From the NCBI GenBank assembly GCA_963739095.1, contig CAVTZF010000020.1, positions 186,001 to 250,000 of the forward strand: a stretch of DNA of 64,000 bases, given 5' to 3'. Both the position numbers and the translations under genes were made by a program. This DNA comes from JACVRW01 sp963739095 (GTDB taxonomy: Bacteria > Actinomycetota > Thermoleophilia > Solirubrobacterales > Thermoleophilaceae). Every line of letters begins with the position of its first letter. Within the stretch, counting starts at the first letter, position 1. This document shows positions 7,372 to 15,680 of the stretch, in pieces. The notes below the pieces were generated by a model. It made no database searches. It saw only the letters and a list, made by a program, of their open reading frames with translations, and was not told where the DNA came from.

Positions 7372-9276
7372 TTGAGAAAGCAGTTGCTCGTCACGGTGGA
7401 CCGTGGCGAAACCAGAGTCGCGATCCTGGAATCGGAGGGCAGCCCGAACGGCGCCACCAACAAGGGTCGCGGTAAGAGAAACCAAAAAGCACAACAGGAC
7501 GACTGGAGGGTCGCCGAGCTCTACATCGAGCGCAAGGGCAACCGCTCGATCGTCGGAAACGTCTACAAGGGCAAGGTCGACAACGTCCTGCCCGGCCTCG
7601 AGGCCGCCTTCGTGGACATCGGCCTCGACAAGAACGGCTTCCTGCACGCGGATGACATCGTCTTCCCGGGCGTGGAGGTCGCACGCCGCGGCCGCGGCGG
7701 CCGCGGCCAGAAGGGCAAGCGCATCACCGAGCTGCTGAAGCCCGGCCAGGAGGTCCTCGTCCAGGCGATCAAGGATCCGCTGAAGACGAAGGGGCCGCGC
7801 CTCTCCATGCAGCTCTCGATCGCCGGGCGCTACCTCGTGTACGTGCCTCAGGGCGAGGGCGTCGGCGTCTCGCGCCGGCTTGACGACAAGGAGCGCGACC
7901 GGCTGCGCCGCGCCGCGGGCAAGGCGGACCTCGGCGAAGGCGGCGCGATCGTCCGCACCGCCGCGCAGGGCGCGAGCCGCGAGGACTTCGAGCGCGAGAT
8001 CAAGTACCTCCACAAGCTCCACGAGGTGCTGCAGAAGCGCGCGAAGGAGACGCCCGCGCCCGCGATGGTCTTCCAGGAGGCGGACCTCTCGGTCCGCGTC
8101 GCGCGCGACATCTTCTCGGGCGAGTTCGAGAAGGCGATCGTCGACGACAAGAAGCAGCACCACCGGCTCGAGTCGTTCTTCAACCGCACCGCACCCGAGC
8201 TGCTCGAGCGGCTCGAGTTCTACGACGACTCGGACGAGCCGCTGTTCGACCGCTACGGCGTCGAGGAGGCGATCCTGTCGGTGCTCAAGCGTCGCGTCGA
8301 CCTCCCGAGCGGCGGCTACCTGATGATCGATTACGCCGAGGCGATGACGGTGATCGACATCAACTCGGGCTCGTTCACCGGTCGCGGCAAGGGCGCCAAG
8401 CTCGAGGACACCATCACCAAGACGAACCTCGAGGCGGCCGACGAGGTCGTGCGCCAGCTGCGGCTACGCGACATCGGCGGCATCATCGTCATCGACTTCA
8501 TCGACATGTCGCGGGCGCGCAACCGCGACGCGGTCCTGAAGACGCTGCGCAAGGCGCTCGACGAGGACCGCACGAAGACCTACGTGGTCGAGATCTCACC
8601 GCTCGGGCTCGTCGAGATGACGCGCCAGAACGTCACCGACGGTGTGCGCGAGATCCTCACGAAGAGGTGCCCCACCTGCGAGGGCGAGGGCGTCGTGCTG
8701 TCCGAGGAGAGCGTCGCGATCGAGGTCGACCGCTGGCTGCGCGACGTGGCCGCCGAGCGGCCCGAGTCGCCGGCGTTCCTGATCCGCGTCAACCCGAACG
8801 TCGCGTCGATCCTCGTCGGCGGCCACGGCGTGGAGGGCCCGATCCACGAGATCGAGCAGGAGACGGGCAAGCACTTCCACTTCGAGGGGACCGAGGCGCT
8901 CCCCATCGACCACTTCGAGGTCGTGCTCGAGGGCACGCGCGAGGACGTCGAGCAGCGCGCCCTGCCGTTCCGCGAGGGGGAGGAGGTGCTCGTCCACATC
9001 GAGGAGCCGCACATGTACAACGACGACGACGCGGTCGCGAAGCTCGACGGCTACATCGTCTCGGTGTTCGGCGCGGCGCCGCTCGTGGGCGAGAAGACGC
9101 TCGTGCGGATCGAGAAGGTCGGCCGCCAGGCGGCACAGGCGAGCCTGGTGAATCCGCCCGAGGGCGTGGCGGTGGGCGCCGACGGCTCGGCCGAGTCGTC
9201 GGCGAACGGGCGCCGGCGCCGCCGCGGGCGGCGCGGCGGGCGCGGCCGGCGCAAGAAGGCGGAGTCGACGAGCTAG
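7372..9276 (+). CDS. rng: Ribonuclease E/G family endoribonuclease
   Basis: This enzyme cleaves single-stranded RNA during rRNA maturation and mRNA turnover. The 634-residue product has an N-terminal S1 RNA-binding domain (GNVYKGKVDNVLPGLEAAFVDIG), catalytic aspartates Asp329 in IDINSG and Asp375 in IDFIDM, and the zinc-link motif CPTCEGEG (Cys433, Cys436). The C-terminal part contains a TRAM-like beta segment and ends in an Arg/Gly-rich basic tail suited to RNA binding. The start is the TTG at 7372 with AAGGGA eight bases before it. An ATG at 7356 is out of frame. Codon use is atypical over the first 45 codons. Confidence 0.95.
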   Translation: MRKQLLVTVDRGETRVAILESEGSPNGATNKGRGKRNQKAQQDDWRVAELYIERKGNRSIVGNVYKGKVDNVLPGLEAAFVDIGLDKNGFLHADDIVFPGVEVARRGRGGRGQKGKRITELLKPGQEVLVQAIKDPLKTKGPRLSMQLSIAGRYLVYVPQGEGVGVSRRLDDKERDRLRRAAGKADLGEGGAIVRTAAQGASREDFEREIKYLHKLHEVLQKRAKETPAPAMVFQEADLSVRVARDIFSGEFEKAIVDDKKQHHRLESFFNRTAPELLERLEFYDDSDEPLFDRYGVEEAILSVLKRRVDLPSGGYLMIDYAEAMTVIDINSGSFTGRGKGAKLEDTITKTNLEAADEVVRQLRLRDIGGIIVIDFIDMSRARNRDAVLKTLRKALDEDRTKTYVVEISPLGLVEMTRQNVTDGVREILTKRCPTCEGEGVVLSEESVAIEVDRWLRDVAAERPESPAFLIRVNPNVASILVGGHGVEGPIHEIEQETGKHFHFEGTEALPIDHFEVVLEGTREDVEQRALPFREGEEVLVHIEEPHMYNDDDAVAKLDGYIVSVFGAAPLVGEKTLVRIEKVGRQAAQASLVNPPEGVAVGADGSAESSANGRRRRRGRRGGRGRRKKAESTS

Positions 9277-9369
9277 GTCCGGCCTGCCCAGGGCGCGGGT
9301 CCTGATGCGAGGATCGGAGGGACGAACGGGGTTCGGAATTCCCGGGCCCGCATCGTCATTGCTGCTTTG

Positions 9370-9386
9370 CCCACACTATGTGTGGG
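9370..9386. terminator. Hairpin between convergent rng and AKR fusion gene
   Basis: CCCACAC and GTGTGGG form a 7-bp stem around a TAT loop in the 185-base convergent gap 9277-9461. There is no good T-tract on either side, so a terminator role is only plausible. A weaker TACCG-TTT-CGGTA stem lies at 9424-9436. I see no gene in this gap. Confidence 0.3.
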
Positions 9387-9461
9387 TAATCCGGAAACCC
9401 TTCGGTGCCAGTCCTGCCCTGCCTACCGTTTCGGTACGTATTCCAGGACGGTCTCCGCGGG

Positions 9462-11174
9462 TCAGGCCCCGACGTAGCGAGCGCCGAGCGTCGCGGCGAG
9501 CGTCTTGTGGGCCGGAGTCGAGCCGATGAGCGTCGATATCGCGGGGTCGACGCCGTGCCTGCGGGCGAACGCGAGCGCGAGTCCCGGCAGCGGCGGGCGG
9601 CACCAGCACACGGGCGGGCCGGCCGGGTGCGGGCAGAGGGCGGCCTCGACCGGCCCAGGGACCTCTGCGCTGAGGGCGGCAGCGGCGGCGTCGAGCGCCT
9701 CGCGGCTGCCATCCGGATGCCAGTCGTAGACCAGGTGTGGAGCATCGGGGGCGGCCTGGGCGATCGCTCCCTCCCAGCCGGGCTCGAGCAAGGCCGCGGC
9801 GCCGACGAACACGCCGGGCCCGCCTGACCGCGGCGTGCGCTCGAACGGCACCCGCTCCAGGTCCGCCCAGCCCTCGTCGGCCGCCGGCGGCTCGAGCTCG
9901 CGGAGCGCACGCATCTGCGAGGTCGGGGCGAGCAGGCCCTGTTCGTGCTTCGCCGCCTCCCGTAGCTCGTCTGGGGTCGGAAGCTCGCCGAAGGCCTCGA
10001 GCAGCCGCTCGACCATGTTCACCTGCGCCTGGGCGAGTGGGGTGTCGAGCCACACACAGCGGGCCGGGACGCCGTTCCGAGCTGCCGTTTCGAGCACGTA
10101 GCTCCGCGAAGCGCGGGTCAGGTAGGTGTTGTCGAGCACGACCCGGTGTGCGCCTGACGAAAGCGCCTCGTCGAGCGCTTCGGCGAGCTCGCGCAGCGAC
10201 CCTCCGCGCTCGTCACGATTGAGGCGGAGGTAGCCGCGCGCGACGCGCTCCTCGGCGATGCGGCTCTTCCCGGCTCCAGGGATGCCCATCACGACGACGA
10301 CGTCGGCGTCCTCCGCCGGCCGGCCGCGCCGGGCAGCGGCACGAGGCTCGCCGGAGAGAGCTGCGACCTCGTCGGCGTCGAGCTCGAGTGTGGCCGCGCG
10401 GGCGGCCGAGCGCACTGCGTCCGGGCGGCGGGCACCGGGGATCGCGACGAGCGTCGCGGACAGGTGGAGGAGCCACGCGAGCGCGATCTCTGCCGGCGTC
10501 GCCCCGCGGGCTTCGGCGATCTTCGCGAGCTGCAGCCGCCGCGCGAGGCCGCCGGCTCGGCGCGGGCCGCCGAGCGGCGAGTGGGCGATCACCGTGACCC
10601 CCGCCTCCTCGCAGCGCTCGACAACGCCGCCGCGGAGCGCCTGGTCGTCGAGCACGCTGAGCCCGACCTGCACGGCTGCGATCGGCGCGAGCTCGAGCGC
10701 CTCGTCCAACTGGTGGCGGTTGACGTTCGAGAGCCCGATGCGTCCCACGAGCCTCTCGTCCACAAGCCGGGCCAGCGCACGAACCGACGTGCGCCAGGGC
10801 GTCCGGGGATCGGGCGCGTGGATGAGGTAGAGGTCGATCGGCAGACCGTCGAGCGCGGCGAGGCTTGCCTCGCAGTCGGCTCGGATGGCCTTCGCGCGCC
10901 CGTCCGGGATCCAGCGGCCGTCCGCCCGTGTCATGCCGCCCTTCGTCACGATCCGCGCGCCCCGGTCCGTCCGCGCCCCGCGCAGCCCGCGCGCGAGCAG
11001 CCGCTCGTTGTCGCCGTACGCGCGCGCGGTGTCGAAGACCGTCATCCCCGCGTCGACCGCGGCCCGAATCGTCTCGAGCGCGCGCTCCTCGTCCGGATCC
11101 CCGTCGGTCGAGAGCCGCATGCAGCCGAGGCCTATGCGGAGCTCCGAGTGGGTGAGCCAGGCAGCGCGACTCAA
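9462..11174 (-). CDS. Aldo/keto reductase fused to a PNK-like kinase and a degenerate HAD domain
   Basis: This is a three-domain product of 570 residues; the numbering here counts from an alternative ATG at 11198, which gives 578. Residues 20-285 are an aldo/keto reductase with the full catalytic tetrad Asp56, Tyr61, Lys86 and His127. Residues 298-450 form a P-loop kinase domain (Walker A GIPGAGKS, 305-312; DNTYLTRASR, 356-365) resembling the kinase half of polynucleotide kinases. Residues 455-578 resemble a HAD phosphatase of the HisB/GmhB kind, with a zinc-type CPHPAGPPVCWCRPPLPG block (522-539), but I cannot find the DxD nucleophile motif. The TTG at 11174 is preferred because TACCGT lies seven bases upstream. 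It follows the TetR gene on the same strand. The joint function is unknown. Confidence 0.85.
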   Translation of the reverse strand: MSRAAWLTHSELRIGLGCMRLSTDGDPDEERALETIRAAVDAGMTVFDTARAYGDNERLLARGLRGARTDRGARIVTKGGMTRADGRWIPDGRAKAIRADCEASLAALDGLPIDLYLIHAPDPRTPWRTSVRALARLVDERLVGRIGLSNVNRHQLDEALELAPIAAVQVGLSVLDDQALRGGVVERCEEAGVTVIAHSPLGGPRRAGGLARRLQLAKIAEARGATPAEIALAWLLHLSATLVAIPGARRPDAVRSAARAATLELDADEVAALSGEPRAAARRGRPAEDADVVVVMGIPGAGKSRIAEERVARGYLRLNRDERGGSLRELAEALDEALSSGAHRVVLDNTYLTRASRSYVLETAARNGVPARCVWLDTPLAQAQVNMVERLLEAFGELPTPDELREAAKHEQGLLAPTSQMRALRELEPPAADEGWADLERVPFERTPRSGGPGVFVGAAALLEPGWEGAIAQAAPDAPHLVYDWHPDGSREALDAAAAALSAEVPGPVEAALCPHPAGPPVCWCRPPLPGLALAFARRHGVDPAISTLIGSTPAHKTLAATLGARYVGA

Positions 11175-11181
11175 GATGCGG

Positions 11182-11187
11182 ACGGTA
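11182..11187 (-). promoter_or_regulatory. -10 hexamer TACCGT, leaderless pattern
   Basis: TACCGT on the minus strand lies exactly seven bases before the TTG at 11174. If used, it gives the AKR fusion gene its own promoter independent of the upstream TetR gene. Confidence 0.4.
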
Positions 11188-11204
11188 TTTTCCCGCATTT
11201 GCTC

Positions 11205-11837
11205 TCAGGCGCCGGCTTGCCGATCTGAGCCGCCCAGCTGAGCCACCAGCCCGCGGGCCAGCAGCTCGAGCTCGCCTTTGATCTGCCGGCGGGGGACGTT
11301 CAGGTCCCTGCGGCGGTGGCGGACGAGGTCGGCAGCCGCCGGGGCCAGCAACGCGTCGGCGAGGTTCACGGCCTGCGGGCCGTCGGCGCCCAGCTCCTCG
11401 AGCAGCGAAGCCACGTGCAGGCGCCAGGCCGCGTAGGCGCCCGTGCGGTAGCGGCCTCCGGGCTCGTCGTGGTCGCTGACGATCAGGAGGTCGACGTTCT
11501 CGTCCGTGAAGTCGATGAGCGCGCCGAGGAATGCGACCAGGCGCTCCTCGGGAGGTGCGCCCGGGCCCAGGGGTGGGGGGCCGGTCAGCAGCCTGTCCTG
11601 AAAGCGGCGCTCGCGCTCGTCGAGCAGGGCGACGGCCAGGCCGGCGCGGTTGCCGAAACGGTGGAAGACCGTGCCCTTCGCGACCCCGGCGCGCTTCGCG
11701 ATGTCATCGATCGTGACCTCGTCGAGGCCCCGTTCGCCGATCAGCTCGGCGGCCGCCTCCAGGATGCGCAGGCGGTTGCGGCGGGCGTCGGCGCGTTCGG
11801 GCGGCGGCCCGAGGGTTGGGAGCTCTTGTGGTCGCAT
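11205..11837 (-). CDS. TetR family transcriptional regulator
   Basis: The 210-residue product has an N-terminal TetR helix-turn-helix (about residues 21-68; GLDEVTIDDIAKRAGVAKGTVFHRF) followed by a helical ligand-binding domain with no recognisable specificity. It is transcribed away from a DMT-family permease at 11887. The 49-base divergent gap is dominated by a nearly perfect 26-bp palindrome. By the usual logic of this family it represses itself and the permease. The AKR fusion gene begins just downstream on the same strand and may be cotranscribed. Confidence 0.92.
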   Translation of the reverse strand: MRPQELPTLGPPPERADARRNRLRILEAAAELIGERGLDEVTIDDIAKRAGVAKGTVFHRFGNRAGLAVALLDERERRFQDRLLTGPPPLGPGAPPEERLVAFLGALIDFTDENVDLLIVSDHDEPGGRYRTGAYAAWRLHVASLLEELGADGPQAVNLADALLAPAAADLVRHRRRDLNVPRRQIKGELELLARGLVAQLGGSDRQAGA

Positions 11838-11840
11838 CCT

Positions 11841-11866
11841 GCTAACTTGACTAGAGTCAAGTTAGC
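11841..11866. promoter_or_regulatory. TetR operator, 26-bp palindrome
   Basis: Two perfect 12-base arms (GCTAACTTGACT and its complement) flank a two-base AG centre, between the divergent TetR and DMT-permease starts. The element contains TTGACT (11847-11852) and TAGAGT (11852-11857), so a bound dimer would cover core promoter sequence. I infer autoregulation and repression of the permease. Confidence 0.75.
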
Positions 11867-11886
11867 TCAAAGACCGGACGATTTCG

Positions 11887-12816
11887 ATGGAAGCCCTCGC
11901 AATTCCCTTCCTCCTCTTTGTCGGCAGCCTGCTGGCGCTCCAGGCGGGCGCGAACGTGCAGCTCTCCGGCGCGGTCGGCAGCCCGATCGGCGCGTCGACG
12001 CTCCAGCTGGCGATCGGCGCCGGTCTGCTCCTCGCGCTCACGGCTGCGGCCGGGACGCTCGGTGCCTTCAGCGCGCTGGCGGACGCCGAGCCGGCGCATC
12101 TGTGGGGCGGCATCGGCAGCGCCGTCTACATCACCGCCGGCATCCTCCTGTTCCCACGCCTCGGAGCGCTCGTCGCGGTCGGCCTCTTCATCGCCGGGCA
12201 GATGGGCGCATCGCTCCTGCTCGACGGCTCGGGATGGCTGGGCGTCGAGCGCGAGCCGCTCGGCCTGTCCGCCGTAGCCGGCGCGCTCGCGGTGGTCGTC
12301 GCCACCTGGATGATCGTGCGCGCGCAGGGCGGAGCCGACTCGCTCGACGGTGCCCTGCGCAACCGCGGCGGCTGGGTCGCGGCCGGCCTTGTCGCCGGCG
12401 CCGTGCTGCCGGTGCAGGGAGCGGTGAATGCCCAGCTCCGCGCCGACGTTGACGCGCCCATCACGGTCGGCGCATTCTCGTTCCTGGTGGCCACCGCGAC
12501 GATGGCCGTCGTCCTGGCGGCGCTGCTTGCCCTGCGGCGCTCCGCCAGGCCGAGCGGCGCCTGCCTGCATACCGTCCCCTGGTGGGGCTGGCTCGGCGGC
12601 GCCTGCGGCGCCACCTACGTGACCTCGGTATTCGTGCTGATTCCCGAGATCGGCGTCGCGCCGACGGTCGCCCTCACGGTGGCAGGGCAGCAGATCGCCT
12701 CGGTCTTCGTCGACCGCCACGGCCTGCTGCGCCTGCCGAGGCGGCCGATCTCGCGCGCGCGCCTCACCGGTGTCGTCCTGCTGCTCGCCGGCGTCGCCCT
12801 GATCCAGCTGGCCTAG
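11887..12816 (+). CDS. DMT superfamily permease, YdcZ/DUF606 type
   Basis: This is a 309-residue protein of about ten membrane helices, built from two similar halves (residues about 1-145 and 160-309). Each half opens with a related GA(N/V)xQ motif (LQAGANVQLSGAVGSPIGA and PVQGAVNAQLRADVDAPITV). This internal duplication is typical of YdcZ/DUF606-like transporters in the drug/metabolite superfamily. The substrate is not predictable. Control is presumably by the divergent TetR gene through the shared palindrome. Its stop overlaps that of the VOC gene on the other strand (shared CTAG). Confidence 0.88.
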   Translation: MEALAIPFLLFVGSLLALQAGANVQLSGAVGSPIGASTLQLAIGAGLLLALTAAAGTLGAFSALADAEPAHLWGGIGSAVYITAGILLFPRLGALVAVGLFIAGQMGASLLLDGSGWLGVEREPLGLSAVAGALAVVVATWMIVRAQGGADSLDGALRNRGGWVAAGLVAGAVLPVQGAVNAQLRADVDAPITVGAFSFLVATATMAVVLAALLALRRSARPSGACLHTVPWWGWLGGACGATYVTSVFVLIPEIGVAPTVALTVAGQQIASVFVDRHGLLRLPRRPISRARLTGVVLLLAGVALIQLA

Positions 12817-13202
12817 AGCGGCGCGAACAGGTCGACCGAGTTGCCGTCGGGATCGTGTACGAGCGCGTAGCGCTGGCCCCAGGGCGCATCGAAGGGCTCC
12901 TTGTGCCCGTCATAGCCGAGCGAGACGAGCCGCTCGTAGGCGGCGTCGACGCCGGCGGGTGAGTCGACGAGGAACGCCAGGCCGATCTGTGGGCCACCGG
13001 TGGCCGGCTGCCAGTCAGGGTTGAACGACCGGATCGTCTCCGCCGTGTCCCAGGCGAGCCGCAGCCCGCCGGGCAGGGTCGCCTCGACGTGCGGCTGCCC
13101 GTCTCCGTCCTCGGGAAGCTCGAGCCCAAGCTCCCGGTAGAACGCCAGCGCCCTTCCCATGTCCTCTACGACGATGCCGATGAGATCGAGCTGAGCCTTC
13201 AC
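12813..13202 (-). CDS. VOC (glyoxalase/bleomycin-resistance fold) protein
   Basis: This is a 129-residue single-module vicinal-oxygen-chelate protein. It starts with KAQLDLIGIVVEDMGRALAFYRELG, a typical first beta-alpha unit, and ends with VHDPDGNSVDLFAPL, the usual C-terminal metal-ligand region. Such proteins can be dioxygenases, isomerases or antibiotic-binding proteins, and nothing here picks one. The GTG at 13202 is chosen because GAGAGG sits about ten bases upstream and homologous folds begin there. An upstream in-frame extension to 13358 is low-complexity and unlikely. The gene converges on the DMT permease. Confidence 0.85.
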   Translation of the reverse strand: MKAQLDLIGIVVEDMGRALAFYRELGLELPEDGDGQPHVEATLPGGLRLAWDTAETIRSFNPDWQPATGGPQIGLAFLVDSPAGVDAAYERLVSLGYDGHKEPFDAPWGQRYALVHDPDGNSVDLFAPL

Positions 13203-13327
13203 TTTGTCCGCCTCTCGTTCGGGTGTGGTGATGATCGAGGGCGGCTCACCGCCTGTCTTGAAGATTTCGGACTCGCGGGCCCGGGTACGGCGAGAGGACT
13301 TGCACCGTCTTGTTATCCGAGGAGGGG

Positions 13328-14623
13328 ATGTTCGTGCGGGTATGGAAGGGCAGTCCACTACGAGCCGCGCTGATCGCGGCCGTGGCCGCCTCAGCCGCGA
13401 CGGCCCTGTCGGTTGCGGTGTCGAGCCCAGCCGATCCGGGCGGGCGTGGCGGACACGACCACGATCGCGGCGGCACGGCGAAGAACGTGATCTTCCTGCA
13501 CGGCGACGGCATGGGCGTTTCGCATCGCGAGCTCATCCGCCTCGCCACCAAGGGCAGGGATGGCCAGCTCGCGATGAACGAGCTGCGCTACGCGGGCCTC
13601 GCCAGCACCGACCCCGACGACCCCGACGAGGCCGTGACGGACTCGGCGGCTGGGGCCACCGCCTTCGCGAGCGGCGTGCGCACGTTCAACGGCGCCGTCG
13701 GGGTCGACGCGGACGGGCGACCGGTGCCGACCCTGCTCGAGCGAGCGCGCTCAGTGGGCAAGTCCACCGGCCTCGTCACGACGGCGCAGGTGACCGATGC
13801 GTCTCCGGCGGCGTTCGGCGCACACGTTCCGGATCGGGCGGCGCAGAGCGAGATTGCGCTGCAGTTCCTGACGAGCAGCAAGCCCGACGTGATCCTCGGC
13901 GGCGGCGAGGACCGCTGGCTCCCGCCTGGGAACCCCGGCGCCTATCCGGACAATCCGCCGAAGGATCCGACGGAGCAGAGCAGCAGCGACCGCGGCAACC
14001 TGATCGAGCGTGCGCAGGGGCTCGGCTACGAGTACGTCTCGGACCGGCAGGCGCTGGAGCGCAGCCGCGCCCGCAAGCTGCTCGGCCTGTTCGCCAACGA
14101 GGAGATGTTCGAGCAGCGTGCCGAGGGCCAGGGCGACATCTACGAGCCGGTCGTCCCGCTCGACGAGATGACCGAGAAGGCGCTCGGCATCGTCTCGCGC
14201 GACCGCGACGGCTTCTTCCTCTTCGTCGAGGAGGAGGGCATCGACGAGTTCGCCCACCGCAACAACGCCGAGAAGACGATCCTGACGGGCCAGGCGCTCG
14301 ACAGGACGGTCGAGGTGGCGGTTCGCTTCGCGGCGACGCACCCCGGCACGCTGCTGGTCGTGGCCGGTGACCACGAGACCGGCGGCCTTGCGATCGAGAA
14401 CGTCGACCCGGCGGACGAGTCCGGCGACGGCGCATCGGCCGAGGACGGGCCGTTCCCGATCCCGGGCACGGACCTCGAATTCACGGTTGACTGGACCACC
14501 GGACAGCACACCGGCGGCAGCACCCCCGTGACGGCCGAGGGTCCCGGTGCGCGCGCGTTCGCCCGCTTCCAGCGCAACACGGACGTGCACGACAGCATCC
14601 TCGCCGCGATGCGGCTCAGGTAG
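13328..14623 (+). CDS. Secreted alkaline phosphatase (PhoA family)
   Basis: The 431-residue product has an N-terminal signal segment (about residues 5-28), so it should act outside the membrane releasing phosphate from organic esters. Metal and catalytic motifs of the PhoA superfamily are visible: HGDGMG (Asp60), VTDSAAGATAFASG with the nucleophile Ser106, EEEGIDEFAHRNNA, GDHETGG and a C-terminal HTGGSTPV zinc ligand. AGGAGG is only two bases before the ATG at 13328 but eight before a GTG at 13334, so the latter may be the true start. A strong terminator follows the stop. Confidence 0.93.
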   Translation: MFVRVWKGSPLRAALIAAVAASAATALSVAVSSPADPGGRGGHDHDRGGTAKNVIFLHGDGMGVSHRELIRLATKGRDGQLAMNELRYAGLASTDPDDPDEAVTDSAAGATAFASGVRTFNGAVGVDADGRPVPTLLERARSVGKSTGLVTTAQVTDASPAAFGAHVPDRAAQSEIALQFLTSSKPDVILGGGEDRWLPPGNPGAYPDNPPKDPTEQSSSDRGNLIERAQGLGYEYVSDRQALERSRARKLLGLFANEEMFEQRAEGQGDIYEPVVPLDEMTEKALGIVSRDRDGFFLFVEEEGIDEFAHRNNAEKTILTGQALDRTVEVAVRFAATHPGTLLVVAGDHETGGLAIENVDPADESGDGASAEDGPFPIPGTDLEFTVDWTTGQHTGGSTPVTAEGPGARAFARFQRNTDVHDSILAAMRLR

Positions 14624-14640
14624 ATCCCGCGGCACGTCAA

Positions 14641-14673
14641 GAAAGGCCGCCGGCGTAACGCCGGCGGCCTTTC
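14641..14673. terminator. Strong intrinsic terminator after alkaline phosphatase
   Basis: A perfect 15-bp stem (GAAAGGCCGCCGGCG and its complement) encloses a TAA loop, with the T-rich side of the stem at the 3' end for plus-strand transcription. It lies 18 bases after the phosphatase stop and just before the ArsR promoter. It is the clearest terminator in the window. Confidence 0.85.
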
Positions 14674-14681
14674 CTTGCTGC

Positions 14682-14687
14682 TACTGT
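14682..14687 (+). promoter_or_regulatory. -10 hexamer TACTGT, leaderless pattern
   Basis: TACTGT lies seven bases before the GTG of the ArsR gene and directly follows the terminator. A short GTTAAC palindrome at 14698-14703 overlaps the start codon region and could be an ArsR contact site. Confidence 0.45.
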
Positions 14688-14694
14688 TAACTGA

Positions 14695-15006
14695 GTGGTT
14701 AACGATCCGTTCAAGGCCCTGTCGCACCCGATCCGGCGTGGAATCGTCGAGCGCCTCGCCGCCGGCTCCGCCACGGTCGGCGACGCGACGGCGGGCTTCG
14801 GCGTCTCGAAGCCCGCGATCTCGAAGCACCTGAAGGTGCTCGAGGAGACCGGCGTCATCAGGCGCGAGGTCGTGGGCCGGACGCACCGGATCTCGCTCGA
14901 GCCCGACGTGCTCAGCGAGGCGGCGGACTGGATGGATCGGCAGCGCGCCCTCTGGGGCCGCATGTTCGACGCGGTTGACGAGTACCTCAAGGAGAAAGGG
15001 TCCTGA
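14695..15006 (+). CDS. ArsR family regulator
   Basis: This is a 103-residue winged-helix protein of the ArsR/SmtB fold (NDPFKALSHPIRRGIVERLAAGSATVGD; recognition helix region GVSKPAISKHLKVLEETGVI). No metal-binding cysteine pair is visible, so it is more like the ArsR regulators paired with SRPBCC/AHSA1 proteins than a metal sensor. It opens a tightly packed set: its stop shares one base with the DUF899 start, and the following small gene and SRPBCC gene overlap by four bases each. GTG start with a TACTGT hexamer seven bases upstream. Confidence 0.9.
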   Translation: MVNDPFKALSHPIRRGIVERLAAGSATVGDATAGFGVSKPAISKHLKVLEETGVIRREVVGRTHRISLEPDVLSEAADWMDRQRALWGRMFDAVDEYLKEKGS

Positions 15007-15680
15007 TGAACACCCCTCCCGTTGTCTCCCCGCAAGAGTGGGACGCAGCCCAGGAACAGATGCTGGTGAAGGAGAAGGACTTCACCCGCGCGCGCGACGC
15101 GCTCGCCGCCGAGCGGCGCCGGATGCCGTGGGTTGCCGTGGAGAAGGAGTACGCCTTCGACGGCCCGAACGGCCGTGCGAGCCTGCTCGACATGTTCGAG
15201 GGGCGCCGCCAGCTGATCGTCTACCGGTTCTTCTACGACCCGGACGTCCACGGCTGGCCGGAGCGCGGCTGCGGCGGCTGCTCGTTTCTCGCCGACCAGG
15301 TGGCGCACCCCGCGCACCTGAATGCGCGTGACACCACCCTGGCGTTCGTCTCGCGCGCGCCGCAGGAGAAGATCCAGGGACTCAAGGGGCGGATGGGCTG
15401 GGAGCGCATCCCCTGGTACGGGCTCACGGACGACTTCGATTCCGACCACGGCGTCGGCGAGTGGCACGGCACCAACGCCTTCTTCCGCGACGGCGACAAG
15501 GTGTTCCGCACCTACCTCATCAACAGCCGCGGCGACGAGGCGATGGGCACCACCTGGTCCTACCTCGACATGACGGCGCTGGGCCGCCAGGAGGAGTGGG
15601 AGGACTCACCGGAGGGCTACCCGCAGACCGCGCCGTATCAGTGGTGGAACTACCACGACGCGTATGGTGAGGACGAGTGA
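15006..15680 (+). CDS. DUF899 family thioredoxin-like protein
   Basis: This 224-residue protein has the DUF899 pattern: an N-terminal helical region (LVKEKDFTRARDALAAERRRMPWV), then a thioredoxin-like core with GCGGCSFLADQV at about residues 90-101, and a C-terminal WNYHDAYG tail. DUF899 proteins are predicted thiol-disulfide or peroxiredoxin-like proteins without a firm biochemical role. It is translationally linked to the upstream ArsR gene (TGATG) and to the small gene that follows (GTGA). Confidence 0.88.
   Translation: MNTPPVVSPQEWDAAQEQMLVKEKDFTRARDALAAERRRMPWVAVEKEYAFDGPNGRASLLDMFEGRRQLIVYRFFYDPDVHGWPERGCGGCSFLADQVAHPAHLNARDTTLAFVSRAPQEKIQGLKGRMGWERIPWYGLTDDFDSDHGVGEWHGTNAFFRDGDKVFRTYLINSRGDEAMGTTWSYLDMTALGRQEEWEDSPEGYPQTAPYQWWNYHDAYGEDE

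Noticed and set aside
13203..13358. N-terminal extension of the VOC protein to 13358
   Set aside because: The extra 52 residues are low-complexity and a good ribosome site precedes the GTG at 13202.
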